NCBI GenBank assembly: GCA_029862285.1
Contig: JAOTXR010000003.1
Location: 1-19,115 of the forward strand
Origin: Gammaproteobacteria bacterium
GTDB taxonomy: Bacteria; Pseudomonadota; Gammaproteobacteria; Steroidobacterales; JABDKV01
DNA length: 19,115 bases
Direction: 5' to 3'
Shown here: one piece after another, positions 6,249 through 13,376 of the stretch
How positions within the stretch are numbered: position 1 is the stretch's first letter
How the letters are laid out: each line of letters starts with the position of its first letter
Notes under the pieces: model-generated
Told to the model about the DNA's origin: nothing
What the model saw: only the letters and a program-made list of their open reading frames with translations
The model's database searches: none
Made by a program: the position numbers and the translations under genes

Positions 6249-9197
6249 ATGTTCAAACAAAAAATTATTTCTGTGGCCATCATCCTGGCATGCTGCGCAG
6301 GCACGGCTGTGCCGGCCGACGAGATCTCGCTGCCTGGGCTGGAAGACCTGGCCAAGGTCCGGCGCGACGATCAGGGTATTACCCACATTCAGGCGCGCAA
6401 CCAGACAGACCTCTACTACCTGCAAGGTTGGGTCCATGCCAGCGACCGACTGTTCCAGATGGACCTGACCCGGCGTCAGCCCAGCGGCACGCTGGCGGAA
6501 TTATTCGGCCCGCCGCTGCTGCCCGGTGATATCGAAACGAGAACACTCGGCTTGCGACGCGCTGCCGAACGCTCCGTAGCAGTATTGTCCAAAGGAACTA
6601 TCAACGCGCTGGAGGCCTATACACGCGGCGTCAACGATTGGGTGATGCACGGGCCGGGTCTGCCACCCGAGTATGCCGCTATTGGCTGGCCCGACCGGGA
6701 AGACTTCAGGCCATGGAATATCGTCGACAGCATCGTCATCGGCAAAGCCATTGCTTTCAGTCTTTCGTTCGACCTGGATACGGGTCTTACCGAAAACCTT
6801 GCCGCCTACCTGGAAGCACTGGGGCCCGAGGGCGCGACTGTCTTTGCCCAGGATGTTTTTCGCTCGCAACCATTCGACTGCGCCTCGACAGTCCCGGATG
6901 CAACCGGCGCATTTCCGTTCGCAGCGCTAACCGGTCCGGCAGACGCGGAAGCCTGCCCCGGCCTGCCGGTGAATGCGGAAAGCGAGCGCGATCCCGTACC
7001 GTTGCTGCGCCATGGGGCCGGCACCCCGACGCTGGCGGCGCTTGCGTCCGCGGCGGGCGAGCGCCTGCGACGCTCGGAATTTATTCGCAACATACTCGAC
7101 GCGGACGGTACGCTCGGTTCTAACGAATGGGGCGTTACCGAAGCGCTCGGCGCAAACGGCCGCCCGATAATCGCCAACGACCCACACCTGTCGTTGAATA
7201 CGCCATCGACTTTCTACCCGATCGGGCTGGCAGCACCCGGCATAGCTGTGTTCGGCAGCAGCTTTCCCGGTGCACCTGCGGTCGTGTTGGGCCGCAACAG
7301 GTACATCCAGTGGGGTGCAACCACCAATCCAATGGACGTAACCGATACCTTTGTGGAGCTGCTGGTGTTCGACGAGAACGTTCAACCCGCTGCAACGATT
7401 TTCCAGGGTGAAATGGAACCGGTGGAAATCGTGCCCGAACGCTTCTTTGTCAACATCGGTACCGGCTCGCTTCTTGAGATCCCACCAAATGACCAGACAC
7501 CCGCCGCGACGATTGTCGTGCCGAGACGCAATAACGGTCCGATTATCCAGATTCTCGGGACACCCGCGCCGAACGCTGTCGTCCCGGCGCTGAGCATCCA
7601 GTACACAGGATTCAGCGCCACACGCGAGCTCGATACATTTCGGATCTGGAGCGAGGCACGCAACCTCGATGAGTTTCGCGAGGGCCTGGCACTGTTCGAT
7701 TTCGGCTCGCAGAACTGGATCTACGCCGACGTCGACGGCAATGTTGCCTATTTCTCCAGTGCAGAGATGCCGATACGTGCCGACCTGAACCAGGGCACCG
7801 TAGCGCCCGGTAGTCTGGTGGACTTTTTCGCGCCCGGGGTCCCGGTACCACCATGGTTCATCCGCGACGGCACCAGCGGTGCGCACGAGTGGCTGCCAGT
7901 AGAGAATCCTCAGCCCGGCCAGGCAATACCGTACGAGATCCTGCGCCAGGACGAGCTGCCGCATACGATCAATCCTTCCGAGGGCTGGTTCGTCAATGCC
8001 AACAACGATCCGGCGGGCACGACGCTGGATAATGACCCGTTGAACCAGGGGCGTCTGGATGCGCCCGGTATCTATTATCTCAACCCCGGCTACGCCGGCG
8101 GCTTCCGCGCAGGCACGATCACCAACCGGGTTCGCGACTACGCCGACAACCAGGGCGAGCTTAGCCTGCAGGATCTAAAGAACATCCAGGCCGATGTCTC
8201 GCTTCTGGATGCGCGGTTCTTCGTACCGTACATCTTGGCCGCCTACGAAAACGCGCAGCGCGACGATGCGCCGCAAATGCTTGCGGCTTTCGCCGCCGAC
8301 CCGGGAATCGCCGAAGCAGGCGCCCGGCTGGCCGGTTGGAACTTCACTACCCCGACCGGAATCCAGACCGGCTACGATGCCGGTGATCCAGTAGTCACGG
8401 ATTGGGCGGAACTCCCCGAACCCGGCCAGACGGAAGTCGACAACAGTGTTGCAGCAACAATCTACAGCGTCTGGCGTGGCCAGGCAGTACGACGAATTGT
8501 CGATGAACCACTCGCCGGACTGCCCACACCCGGCAGCACCATGGCAATGACGGCAATGCAACATCTGTTACGCACTAACGGCGGCAGCGGCGTAATCGAT
8601 TTCTTTGCGGTGCAGGGACTCGACGATGCCGCCGATCAACGCGACTACAAGCTGCTCGCGTCGCTGCGGGCTGCACTCGATTTACTTGCCGACGACGAGT
8701 TTAGCCCGGCCTTCGGCAACTCCGTCAATCAGGAAGACTATCGCTGGGGCAAGTTGCACCGCATAGTACTGGATCATCCGTTCATTGACGGCGCGAGCCT
8801 GCCGGCGCAGCCGGCTGATGTGTTCCCGCAGCCTGTGGCGGGCCTGCCCGGATATCCCACGGACGGTGGATTCAATGTCGTCGACGCCTCATCGCACAGT
8901 GCGCGCGCCGATAGCTTCAACGAATTCATGTTCGGTGGTGGACCCGTACGAAGATTCAGTGGGGAGCCAAGAAGCATGTCGGCGTTCCTGCACTCTCGTA
9001 GCGACGCCGACTCGATCTGGGCCGGCGGCACGAGCGGTGTACCGGGCGCGGACAATCCATATTACGGCAACCTGCTTCCGTACTGGTTGGTCAACGAGAC
9101 CTTGCCGGCGACTTTGCAGCCGAAGGGTGGCAGCGGAACCCTGTTTTTGCCGTCAACTCGGCCGCCGTCGGCCAGCCGGGCGAAAACACGCGAGTAG
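6249..9197 (+). CDS. Exported penicillin acylase-family N-terminal-nucleophile hydrolase
   Basis: A 982-residue periplasmic or secreted amidase precursor of the penicillin G acylase/acyl-homoserine-lactone acylase/aculeacin acylase superfamily, which cleaves an amide between an acyl chain and an amine. A Sec signal (MFKQKIISVAIILACCAGTAVPA) precedes the mature alpha-subunit region, which begins near Asp24 and includes ITHIQARNQTDLYYLQGWVHASDRLFQMDL. Autocleavage is expected before Ser291 in LGSNEWGV (codon 7119-7121), which would become the N-terminal nucleophile of the beta subunit. GRPIIANDPHL and a GRNRYIQWGATTNPMD segment are typical of the beta subunit. At 982 residues it is longer than many characterised members (about 750-850), with insertions around residues 380-440 and 490-560. 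The start is supported by GCGGGGGAA just upstream. The substrate cannot be read from sequence; lactone quenching is one possibility. Confidence 0.95.
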   Translation: MFKQKIISVAIILACCAGTAVPADEISLPGLEDLAKVRRDDQGITHIQARNQTDLYYLQGWVHASDRLFQMDLTRRQPSGTLAELFGPPLLPGDIETRTLGLRRAAERSVAVLSKGTINALEAYTRGVNDWVMHGPGLPPEYAAIGWPDREDFRPWNIVDSIVIGKAIAFSLSFDLDTGLTENLAAYLEALGPEGATVFAQDVFRSQPFDCASTVPDATGAFPFAALTGPADAEACPGLPVNAESERDPVPLLRHGAGTPTLAALASAAGERLRRSEFIRNILDADGTLGSNEWGVTEALGANGRPIIANDPHLSLNTPSTFYPIGLAAPGIAVFGSSFPGAPAVVLGRNRYIQWGATTNPMDVTDTFVELLVFDENVQPAATIFQGEMEPVEIVPERFFVNIGTGSLLEIPPNDQTPAATIVVPRRNNGPIIQILGTPAPNAVVPALSIQYTGFSATRELDTFRIWSEARNLDEFREGLALFDFGSQNWIYADVDGNVAYFSSAEMPIRADLNQGTVAPGSLVDFFAPGVPVPPWFIRDGTSGAHEWLPVENPQPGQAIPYEILRQDELPHTINPSEGWFVNANNDPAGTTLDNDPLNQGRLDAPGIYYLNPGYAGGFRAGTITNRVRDYADNQGELSLQDLKNIQADVSLLDARFFVPYILAAYENAQRDDAPQMLAAFAADPGIAEAGARLAGWNFTTPTGIQTGYDAGDPVVTDWAELPEPGQTEVDNSVAATIYSVWRGQAVRRIVDEPLAGLPTPGSTMAMTAMQHLLRTNGGSGVIDFFAVQGLDDAADQRDYKLLASLRAALDLLADDEFSPAFGNSVNQEDYRWGKLHRIVLDHPFIDGASLPAQPADVFPQPVAGLPGYPTDGGFNVVDASSHSARADSFNEFMFGGGPVRRFSGEPRSMSAFLHSRSDADSIWAGGTSGVPGADNPYYGNLLPYWLVNETLPATLQPKGGSGTLFLPSTRPPSASRAKTRE

Positions 9198-9213
9198 TCG
9201 GGCCCTGCAAGCT

Positions 9214-9256
9214 GGGGACAGTGACCTTAATTAAGCCAATTAAGGTCACTGTCCCC
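9214..9256. repeat. Palindromic repeat family A, copy A2 (perfect); overlaps NYN gene stop
   Basis: Perfect 19-bp arms, GGGGACAGTGACCTTAATT and its complement, around AAGCC. It lies between the convergent acylase and NYN genes. Bases 9246-9256 are also the end of the NYN gene, supplying its final Arg-Gly-Gln and TGA. Confidence 0.95.
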
Positions 9257-9746
9257 GTAACAATAGTAGCCGGTCGTCAATCGGAAAGAATTTGTCGGCT
9301 GCACTGATTAGCTGATTGGAGGTCAGTTGCGCAACGCCATAGACTTCCGATCTGGTATTGAATCGCTGTTTGATTCTCTCGAGGAGAATGTCAAAGTCGC
9401 CATCGCCGGACACCAGAACGATCGTGTCGCAGCGTTGCGCTTCCTCGAAAACATCAAGAGCAATGCCGACATCCCAATCGGCTTTCGCGGTGCCGTCGAG
9501 CCGTTTTAACATCGGTTTCAATTTCACGGTGAAGCCGATACCGCGAAGAATATTCTGGAACTGCATTTGTTTTTCATCGCCGCGATCAGTGGCGTAGGCG
9601 TTGGCACAAATCACTACACGGGCACGGGTGGCCTCTGCCCAGAATTTGTTGTAATCGAAATTGGCTTCATAGGCCTGACGGCAGGTGTAATAAATATTCT
9701 GCACATCGACAAAAATACCGATTTTTTCCAATTTTGGATTTGCCAC
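9246..9746 (-). CDS. NYN-domain (LabA/DUF88-like) protein, putative RNase
   Basis: A 166-residue cytoplasmic protein of the PIN-like NYN family, thought to be metal-dependent nucleases acting on RNA. Acidic site residues are visible: Asp in IGIFVDVQNIYY near the N-terminus, KADWDVGIALDVFEEA in the middle, and VLVSGDGDFDILLERI, the family signature. Length is typical of single-domain LabA-like proteins. The start is GTG at 9746 (MANPKLEK), without a good ribosome-binding site. The C-terminus ends LLLLRGQ, and the final RGQ plus stop are encoded inside palindrome A2, so the native end has probably been altered by the repeat. It appears to be transcribed alone, convergent with the acylase. The RNA target is unknown. 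Confidence 0.92.
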   Translation of the reverse strand: MANPKLEKIGIFVDVQNIYYTCRQAYEANFDYNKFWAEATRARVVICANAYATDRGDEKQMQFQNILRGIGFTVKLKPMLKRLDGTAKADWDVGIALDVFEEAQRCDTIVLVSGDGDFDILLERIKQRFNTRSEVYGVAQLTSNQLISAADKFFPIDDRLLLLRGQ

Positions 9747-9752
9747 CTGTTT

Positions 9753-9782
9753 TTTATACGCTGGTTTCGATGGCTTCTACAA
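9753..9782 (-). promoter_or_regulatory. Candidate promoter of the NYN gene
   Basis: On the minus strand, TTGTAG (9777-9782) and TATAAA (9753-9758) are 18 bases apart. The GTG start lies only 6 bases beyond the -10 box, so a transcript from here would begin at or next to the start codon (leaderless), consistent with the absent ribosome-binding site. Confidence 0.35.
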
Positions 9783-9795
9783 CTGCCCGGGCATT

Positions 9796-9861
9796 AATTG
9801 GGGGACAATTGGGGGACAGTGACCTTAATTAACCCAATTAGGGTCACTGTCCCCGGTGTTC
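9796..9861. repeat. Palindromic repeat family A, copy A3, with duplicated 5' end
   Basis: The palindrome is 9812-9854: 19-bp arms with one mismatch around a 5-base loop. Immediately before it AATTGGGGGAC occurs twice in tandem (9796-9806 and 9807-9817), so the element's left end is duplicated with an 11-base period. After it comes GGTGTTC, also found after copy A4. It sits between the divergent NYN gene and the metal-uptake operon. Confidence 0.9.
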
Positions 9862-9908
9862 ATCAGGAAACCGGGCGCGCCGTCTGCGAAGTGTTAGTAT
9901 TCCCGGCT

Positions 9909-10238
9909 ATGGTCAGCGTGCGACAGTTATACAAGCGAAGTCCGGGTGTGCTGCTTACTATCATCTTCCTGGCCACGCAAACAGGGGCGCTTGCACATGC
10001 ATACGCAAACGAGCACGATTCCGGCAGCACACAAGCCCAGGTCTGTTCGATCTGTCTGGCCGGACAGTCATTAGGCTCGGCACATATCGCTTCGGCGTTA
10101 AATATCGAGTTTCGACACCACAATGGCGGCGTCAGCATTATTGCGATGCCTGCGCCAGACGGCATTCACCCTCCACTCGCCCGCCAGCGGGCACCCCCGG
10201 CGCCTCTCCAGGGAAATACCGACGCCTTCGGGCAATAA
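9909..10238 (+). CDS. Small exported Cys/His protein (DUF2946-like), first gene of metal-uptake cassette
   Basis: About 109 residues. A hydrophobic N-terminal segment (PGVLLTIIFLATQTGALAHA) looks like a signal peptide or anchor, followed by a short His/Cys-containing region with HAYANEHD and VCSICLAG and a Pro-rich tail (HPPLARQRAPPAPL). This layout resembles the DUF2946-type small proteins found beside copper or zinc genes; the match is by pattern only. The open frame extends upstream through repeat A3, so the ATG at 9909 is chosen because the hydrophobic segment follows it; there is no clear ribosome-binding site and GTG 9918 is possible. The downstream porin-like and ABC genes run in the same direction after a 97-base gap, suggesting a role in metal handling. 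Confidence 0.6.
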   Translation: MVSVRQLYKRSPGVLLTIIFLATQTGALAHAYANEHDSGSTQAQVCSICLAGQSLGSAHIASALNIEFRHHNGGVSIIAMPAPDGIHPPLARQRAPPAPLQGNTDAFGQ

Positions 10239-10335
10239 ATTTTTCGGTTGATCGGCGACCACGTGAGTTTGGCCCAACAGAGTTCGGGCCGGGTCGCGTC
10301 GAGTGCCGGGACCTCAGTACGAGCGGTGAAGAATC

Positions 10336-11682
10336 ATGTACAGGATAAGATTAACCCTGGCGATTGCATTATTTTTTGCATCCAATGCAACGCTAAATGC
10401 ACAGGACTTGTCGGCGGAAGTTGCGGACCTGCGACAAATGCTGGTCGAAATGAAGAACGACTATGAGAATCGCATCGAGGAACTGGAGAGCCGGCTCGAT
10501 CGCGCGGAGCGATCGGTGGTTACGGCAAGCCGTGACGCAGACGATGCAGTTGAAATTGCGGAGCAGGCTGCCACAGACGCGACCGCCGGTGCGTCGGCTC
10601 CCAATATCTACAATCCGGCAATCGGTGTTGTGCTCGTGGGCCGATACGCGAATGTCGACCCCGGCTGGGAGGCCGTTCCGGGGTTTATCCCCGGTGGCGA
10701 ACTGGGTCCCGGCAGTTCGGGATTTTCACTCGGCGAATCCGAACTCAATATGAATGCGAACATCGACACTCATTTTTTCGGCAATCTGACGCTGGCCCTC
10801 GAGGACGAAGCCGGAGAGACAGAAGTCGCTGCCGAAGAGGCCTGGATCCAGACCACCGGATTGCCAAACGGACTGTCACTGCTTGCTGGAAGGTATTTTT
10901 CCGGGGCCGGCTACCTGAACAAATTTCACCGCCATGCGGACGACTTTGGCGATCGGCCATTACCCTACCAGGCTTTTTTCGGTGGCCAGTACATACCTGA
11001 TGGCCTGCAACTCCGGTGGATTGCTCCAACGCCACTATTTCTCGAATTCGGCGCCGAGCAGAACTGGGGCAACAGTTTTCCCTCGACTGGCCGCAGCCGC
11101 ACATCGCCGGATGCGAGGACTTTCTTCGCCAAAGCCGGTGGCGATGCCGGGGTGAGCCATAGCTGGCAGTTGGGGCTGTCGTACGTGTCAGCCGATGTCG
11201 TGGACAGAGGCGGCGTCGACATCGGCGGGCCTCCTGCCGAGGTCTTCACCGGCGACAGCGACCTGGTCGGACTCGATTTCGTGTGGAAGTGGGCACCTGG
11301 GGGCAATTCGACTGTGCAGAACTTCAAACTCCAGGGCGAATACTTCAACCGGACAGAAGACGGCATCTTCGCGGGACTACCATACGGCGGAGACCAGAAC
11401 GGCTGGTACCTGCAGGGGATCTGGCAATTTCGGCAGGGCTGGCGCACGGGTTTCCGGCACGATGAAGTAGATGCAGACAACGGTTCGTTGTTTACCGACA
11501 CTATTCTCGAGGACCCGGGTCGAAGTTCTGAAAGGAACAGCCTCATGATCGAGTGGTCACTCAGTGAATACAGTCTTCTCCGCGCCCAGTACATCGACGA
11601 CCGCGTTCTCGACGCCAGCGACAACCAGTTCCTTTTGCAGTACATCATGAGCCTGGGCGCTCATGGCGTCCACGAATTCTAG
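10336..11682 (+). CDS. Outer-membrane porin-like beta-barrel protein with N-terminal coiled coil
   Basis: A 448-residue outer-membrane protein. A signal peptide (MYRIRLTLAIALFFASNATLNA, ~22 residues) is followed by a coiled coil at ~24-60 (EVADLRQMLVEMKNDYENRI...) and then a long region of alternating aromatic/Gly strands from about residue 92 to the end. The final residue is Phe (GVHEF), as required for BAM-dependent insertion. It is too short, and lacks a plug, to be a TonB-dependent receptor; coiled coil plus barrel is the layout of several trimeric or phosphate/metal-type porins. A GGTGAAG ribosome-binding site precedes the ATG. It ends 10 bases before the ZnuA-type gene, so it probably admits the same substrate, likely a zinc species. 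Substrate assignment is inferred from context. Confidence 0.85.
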   Translation: MYRIRLTLAIALFFASNATLNAQDLSAEVADLRQMLVEMKNDYENRIEELESRLDRAERSVVTASRDADDAVEIAEQAATDATAGASAPNIYNPAIGVVLVGRYANVDPGWEAVPGFIPGGELGPGSSGFSLGESELNMNANIDTHFFGNLTLALEDEAGETEVAAEEAWIQTTGLPNGLSLLAGRYFSGAGYLNKFHRHADDFGDRPLPYQAFFGGQYIPDGLQLRWIAPTPLFLEFGAEQNWGNSFPSTGRSRTSPDARTFFAKAGGDAGVSHSWQLGLSYVSADVVDRGGVDIGGPPAEVFTGDSDLVGLDFVWKWAPGGNSTVQNFKLQGEYFNRTEDGIFAGLPYGGDQNGWYLQGIWQFRQGWRTGFRHDEVDADNGSLFTDTILEDPGRSSERNSLMIEWSLSEYSLLRAQYIDDRVLDASDNQFLLQYIMSLGAHGVHEF

Positions 11683-11692
11683 GGCCGCAAAA

Positions 11693-12595
11693 ATGAACAG
11701 ACTGATAGCATTACTGTTACTGCTGATGGCGCCACTGAACTCGGGTGCGCTGGAAGTCTTCGTCTGTGAACCGGAGTGGGCTTCGCTTGTAAAAGAGTTG
11801 GCAGGCGAAAACGCCAACATAACGGTCGCGACGACGGCGCTGCAGGATCCTCACCGGCTACAGGCGAGACCCAGCCTGATCGCCGCGACCAGGCGCGCGG
11901 ACTTGTTGATCTGCACCGGCGCCAACCTCGAAATCGGCTGGCTGCCATTGTTGCTGCGACGCGCGGGCAATCCGACTATACAGCCGGGCCGTTCGGGCCA
12001 TTTCATGGCGGCAAACTACGTCCGCAAGCTCGAGATACCAGCGTCAGTCGATCGATCTCAAGGCGACGTTCATCCCCAGGGCAATCCGCATATACATCTG
12101 AACCCGAACAACATCGCACGCATAGCAAAAAAACTGGCACAGCGCTTGAGCCAACTGGACTCCGTCAATCAAAACAACTACTCCGACCGCCTGCAGAGTT
12201 TCCAGTCCCGATGGGAAACAGCAACCATGAGCTGGGAGCAGCGCGGCGAGATCTTAAACGGACTGCGACTGGTTTCTCACCACCGGGCTTTCAGTTATCT
12301 GGCTGACTGGCTGGATCTGGATATTGTTGCAACACTGGAGCGCAAGCCCGGTATTCCGCCCAGCGCCTCACACCTCGTCAGTCTTATCGAACTGCTATCT
12401 CCAAATCCGCCGGCTGCCGTCGTTCGGGCACCCTATGCCAATGAAAAGCCGTCGTTGTGGCTGACGGAACGCCTCGATATACGATTGCTTCGCCTGCCCT
12501 ACACCGTCAACGAAACGGACGGTCCGGTCGATTTGTTCGAGTTATTCGATATGACCCTTGCGGCCCTCGAGGAAGCAAACGATGAACGCCGTTGA
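11693..12595 (+). CDS. znuA: Metal (probable zinc) ABC transporter substrate-binding protein, ZnuA-like
   Basis: A 300-residue periplasmic binding protein of the cluster A-I/TroA family. The start at 11693 is chosen over an upstream in-frame ATG because it gives a clean signal peptide (MNRLIALLLLLMAPLNSGA). Probable metal ligands are His54 in LQDPHRLQARPS, His133 in GNPHIHLNP and His196 or His197 in VSHHRAFSYL, in the order seen in ZnuA/TroA proteins. It lacks the long His-rich loop of enterobacterial ZnuA. ICTGANLEIGWLPLLL is typical of this subfamily. It overlaps the permease gene by 14 bases, indicating translational coupling. Zinc is the likeliest ligand with three His, but manganese cannot be excluded. 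Confidence 0.9.
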   Translation: MNRLIALLLLLMAPLNSGALEVFVCEPEWASLVKELAGENANITVATTALQDPHRLQARPSLIAATRRADLLICTGANLEIGWLPLLLRRAGNPTIQPGRSGHFMAANYVRKLEIPASVDRSQGDVHPQGNPHIHLNPNNIARIAKKLAQRLSQLDSVNQNNYSDRLQSFQSRWETATMSWEQRGEILNGLRLVSHHRAFSYLADWLDLDIVATLERKPGIPPSASHLVSLIELLSPNPPAAVVRAPYANEKPSLWLTERLDIRLLRLPYTVNETDGPVDLFELFDMTLAALEEANDERR

Positions 12596-13337
12596 AATAA
12601 GTATCATCGGCCCGGCGTTCCTGGCGGGCTTGCTGGTACTCGTCACACACGTTCCCCTGGGTGCCGAAGTCTTGCGACGCGGAATTATTTTTATTGACCT
12701 TGCCATTGCACAGGTTGCGGGACTCGGGGTGATCGCTGCTGACCGCATGGGATGGGAACAGAATGGCTGGATGGTTCAGATCGCCGCTGTTTCTGCCGCG
12801 CTTGTCGCAGCAGTAATACTCAACTGGACAGACAAACGCTGGCCGGAGATACAGGAAGCACTCATCGGCGTTTGTTTCATTCTCGCGGCCACTGCCGGGA
12901 TTCTTGTCCTCGCCGGCAACCCCCACGGCGGTGAGCATTTGAAAGAATTGCTGGTCGGACAAATCCTGTGGGTTACGTTCGAAGGTCTGCTGCCAATCGC
13001 GATAATCAGTGCAGTTATTCTTGCCTTGTGGTATCTGTTACGCGAACAAACGCGCGGACTGGGTTTCTATGCCCTTTTTGCCTTCGCCGTAACCGCATCG
13101 ATGCAACTGGTCGGCGTTTATCTTGTATTCGCCAGCCTGATTATTCCGGCACTTGCGACACGAAAAATGAAAGCTCGCAGCATCGGGTTGGTTTCTGCAT
13201 ACGGCATCGGAACAGTCGGTTATTTGTCCGGACTCATTCTGTCCACCCGCCTGGACTTACCGGCTGGCGCAGTCATCGTCTGGTGCCTCGCCGCGTTCGC
13301 GATCTTGTTTGGCACGCTCACCAACAGGGGACAGTGA
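12582..13337 (+). CDS. znuB: Metal ABC transporter permease, ZnuB-like (ABC-3 family)
   Basis: A 251-residue inner-membrane permease with about seven to eight hydrophobic helices. HVPLGAEVLRRGIIFIDLAI (residues ~23-42) is the family's conserved cytoplasmic coupling region, and GNPHGGEHLKELLVGQILWV is typical of a proteobacterial subgroup. The ATG at 12582 lies inside the end of the binding-protein gene and is preceded by GAGGAAG. The expected partner ATPase (ZnuC) is absent here; the next gene is on the other strand. The C-terminus ends LTNRGQ, with RGQ and the TGA stop encoded by palindrome A4, so the native last residues were probably replaced when the repeat arrived. Confidence 0.9.
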   Translation: MNAVEISIIGPAFLAGLLVLVTHVPLGAEVLRRGIIFIDLAIAQVAGLGVIAADRMGWEQNGWMVQIAAVSAALVAAVILNWTDKRWPEIQEALIGVCFILAATAGILVLAGNPHGGEHLKELLVGQILWVTFEGLLPIAIISAVILALWYLLREQTRGLGFYALFAFAVTASMQLVGVYLVFASLIIPALATRKMKARSIGLVSAYGIGTVGYLSGLILSTRLDLPAGAVIVWCLAAFAILFGTLTNRGQ

Positions 13338-13376
13338 CCTTAATTAAGCCAATTAGGGTCACTGTCCCCGGTGTTC
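13327..13376. repeat. Palindromic repeat family A, copy A4; supplies stops of two convergent genes
   Basis: A 43-bp palindrome (13327-13369) plus the GGTGTTC extension shared with A3; the 50 bases differ from A3 at one position in the loop. The permease TGA (13335-13337) lies in the left arm and the kef TGA (13361-13359, minus) in the right arm. The stops are 21 bases apart, with nothing else between the genes. Confidence 0.95.

Noticed and set aside
5978..6529. Apparent coding frame with repeating MGVKSAHFAFSAGP peptides
   Set aside because: The peptide repeats follow from the DNA repeats, spacing between copies is irregular, and the frame runs into the acylase gene out of phase.
6927..7964. 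345-codon minus-strand open frame inside the acylase gene
   Set aside because: It is a shadow of a GC-rich gene with well-conserved family motifs; its own translation is rich in Cys/Arg/Trp without any domain.
9880..9908. Zur operator upstream of the metal-uptake cassette
   Set aside because: GTGTTAGTAT gives at most a partial half-site, with no symmetric partner, so it cannot be supported.
10965..11648. 227-codon minus-strand open frame inside the porin-like gene
   Set aside because: It is antisense to a gene with signal peptide, barrel and terminal Phe; no domain or ribosome-binding site.
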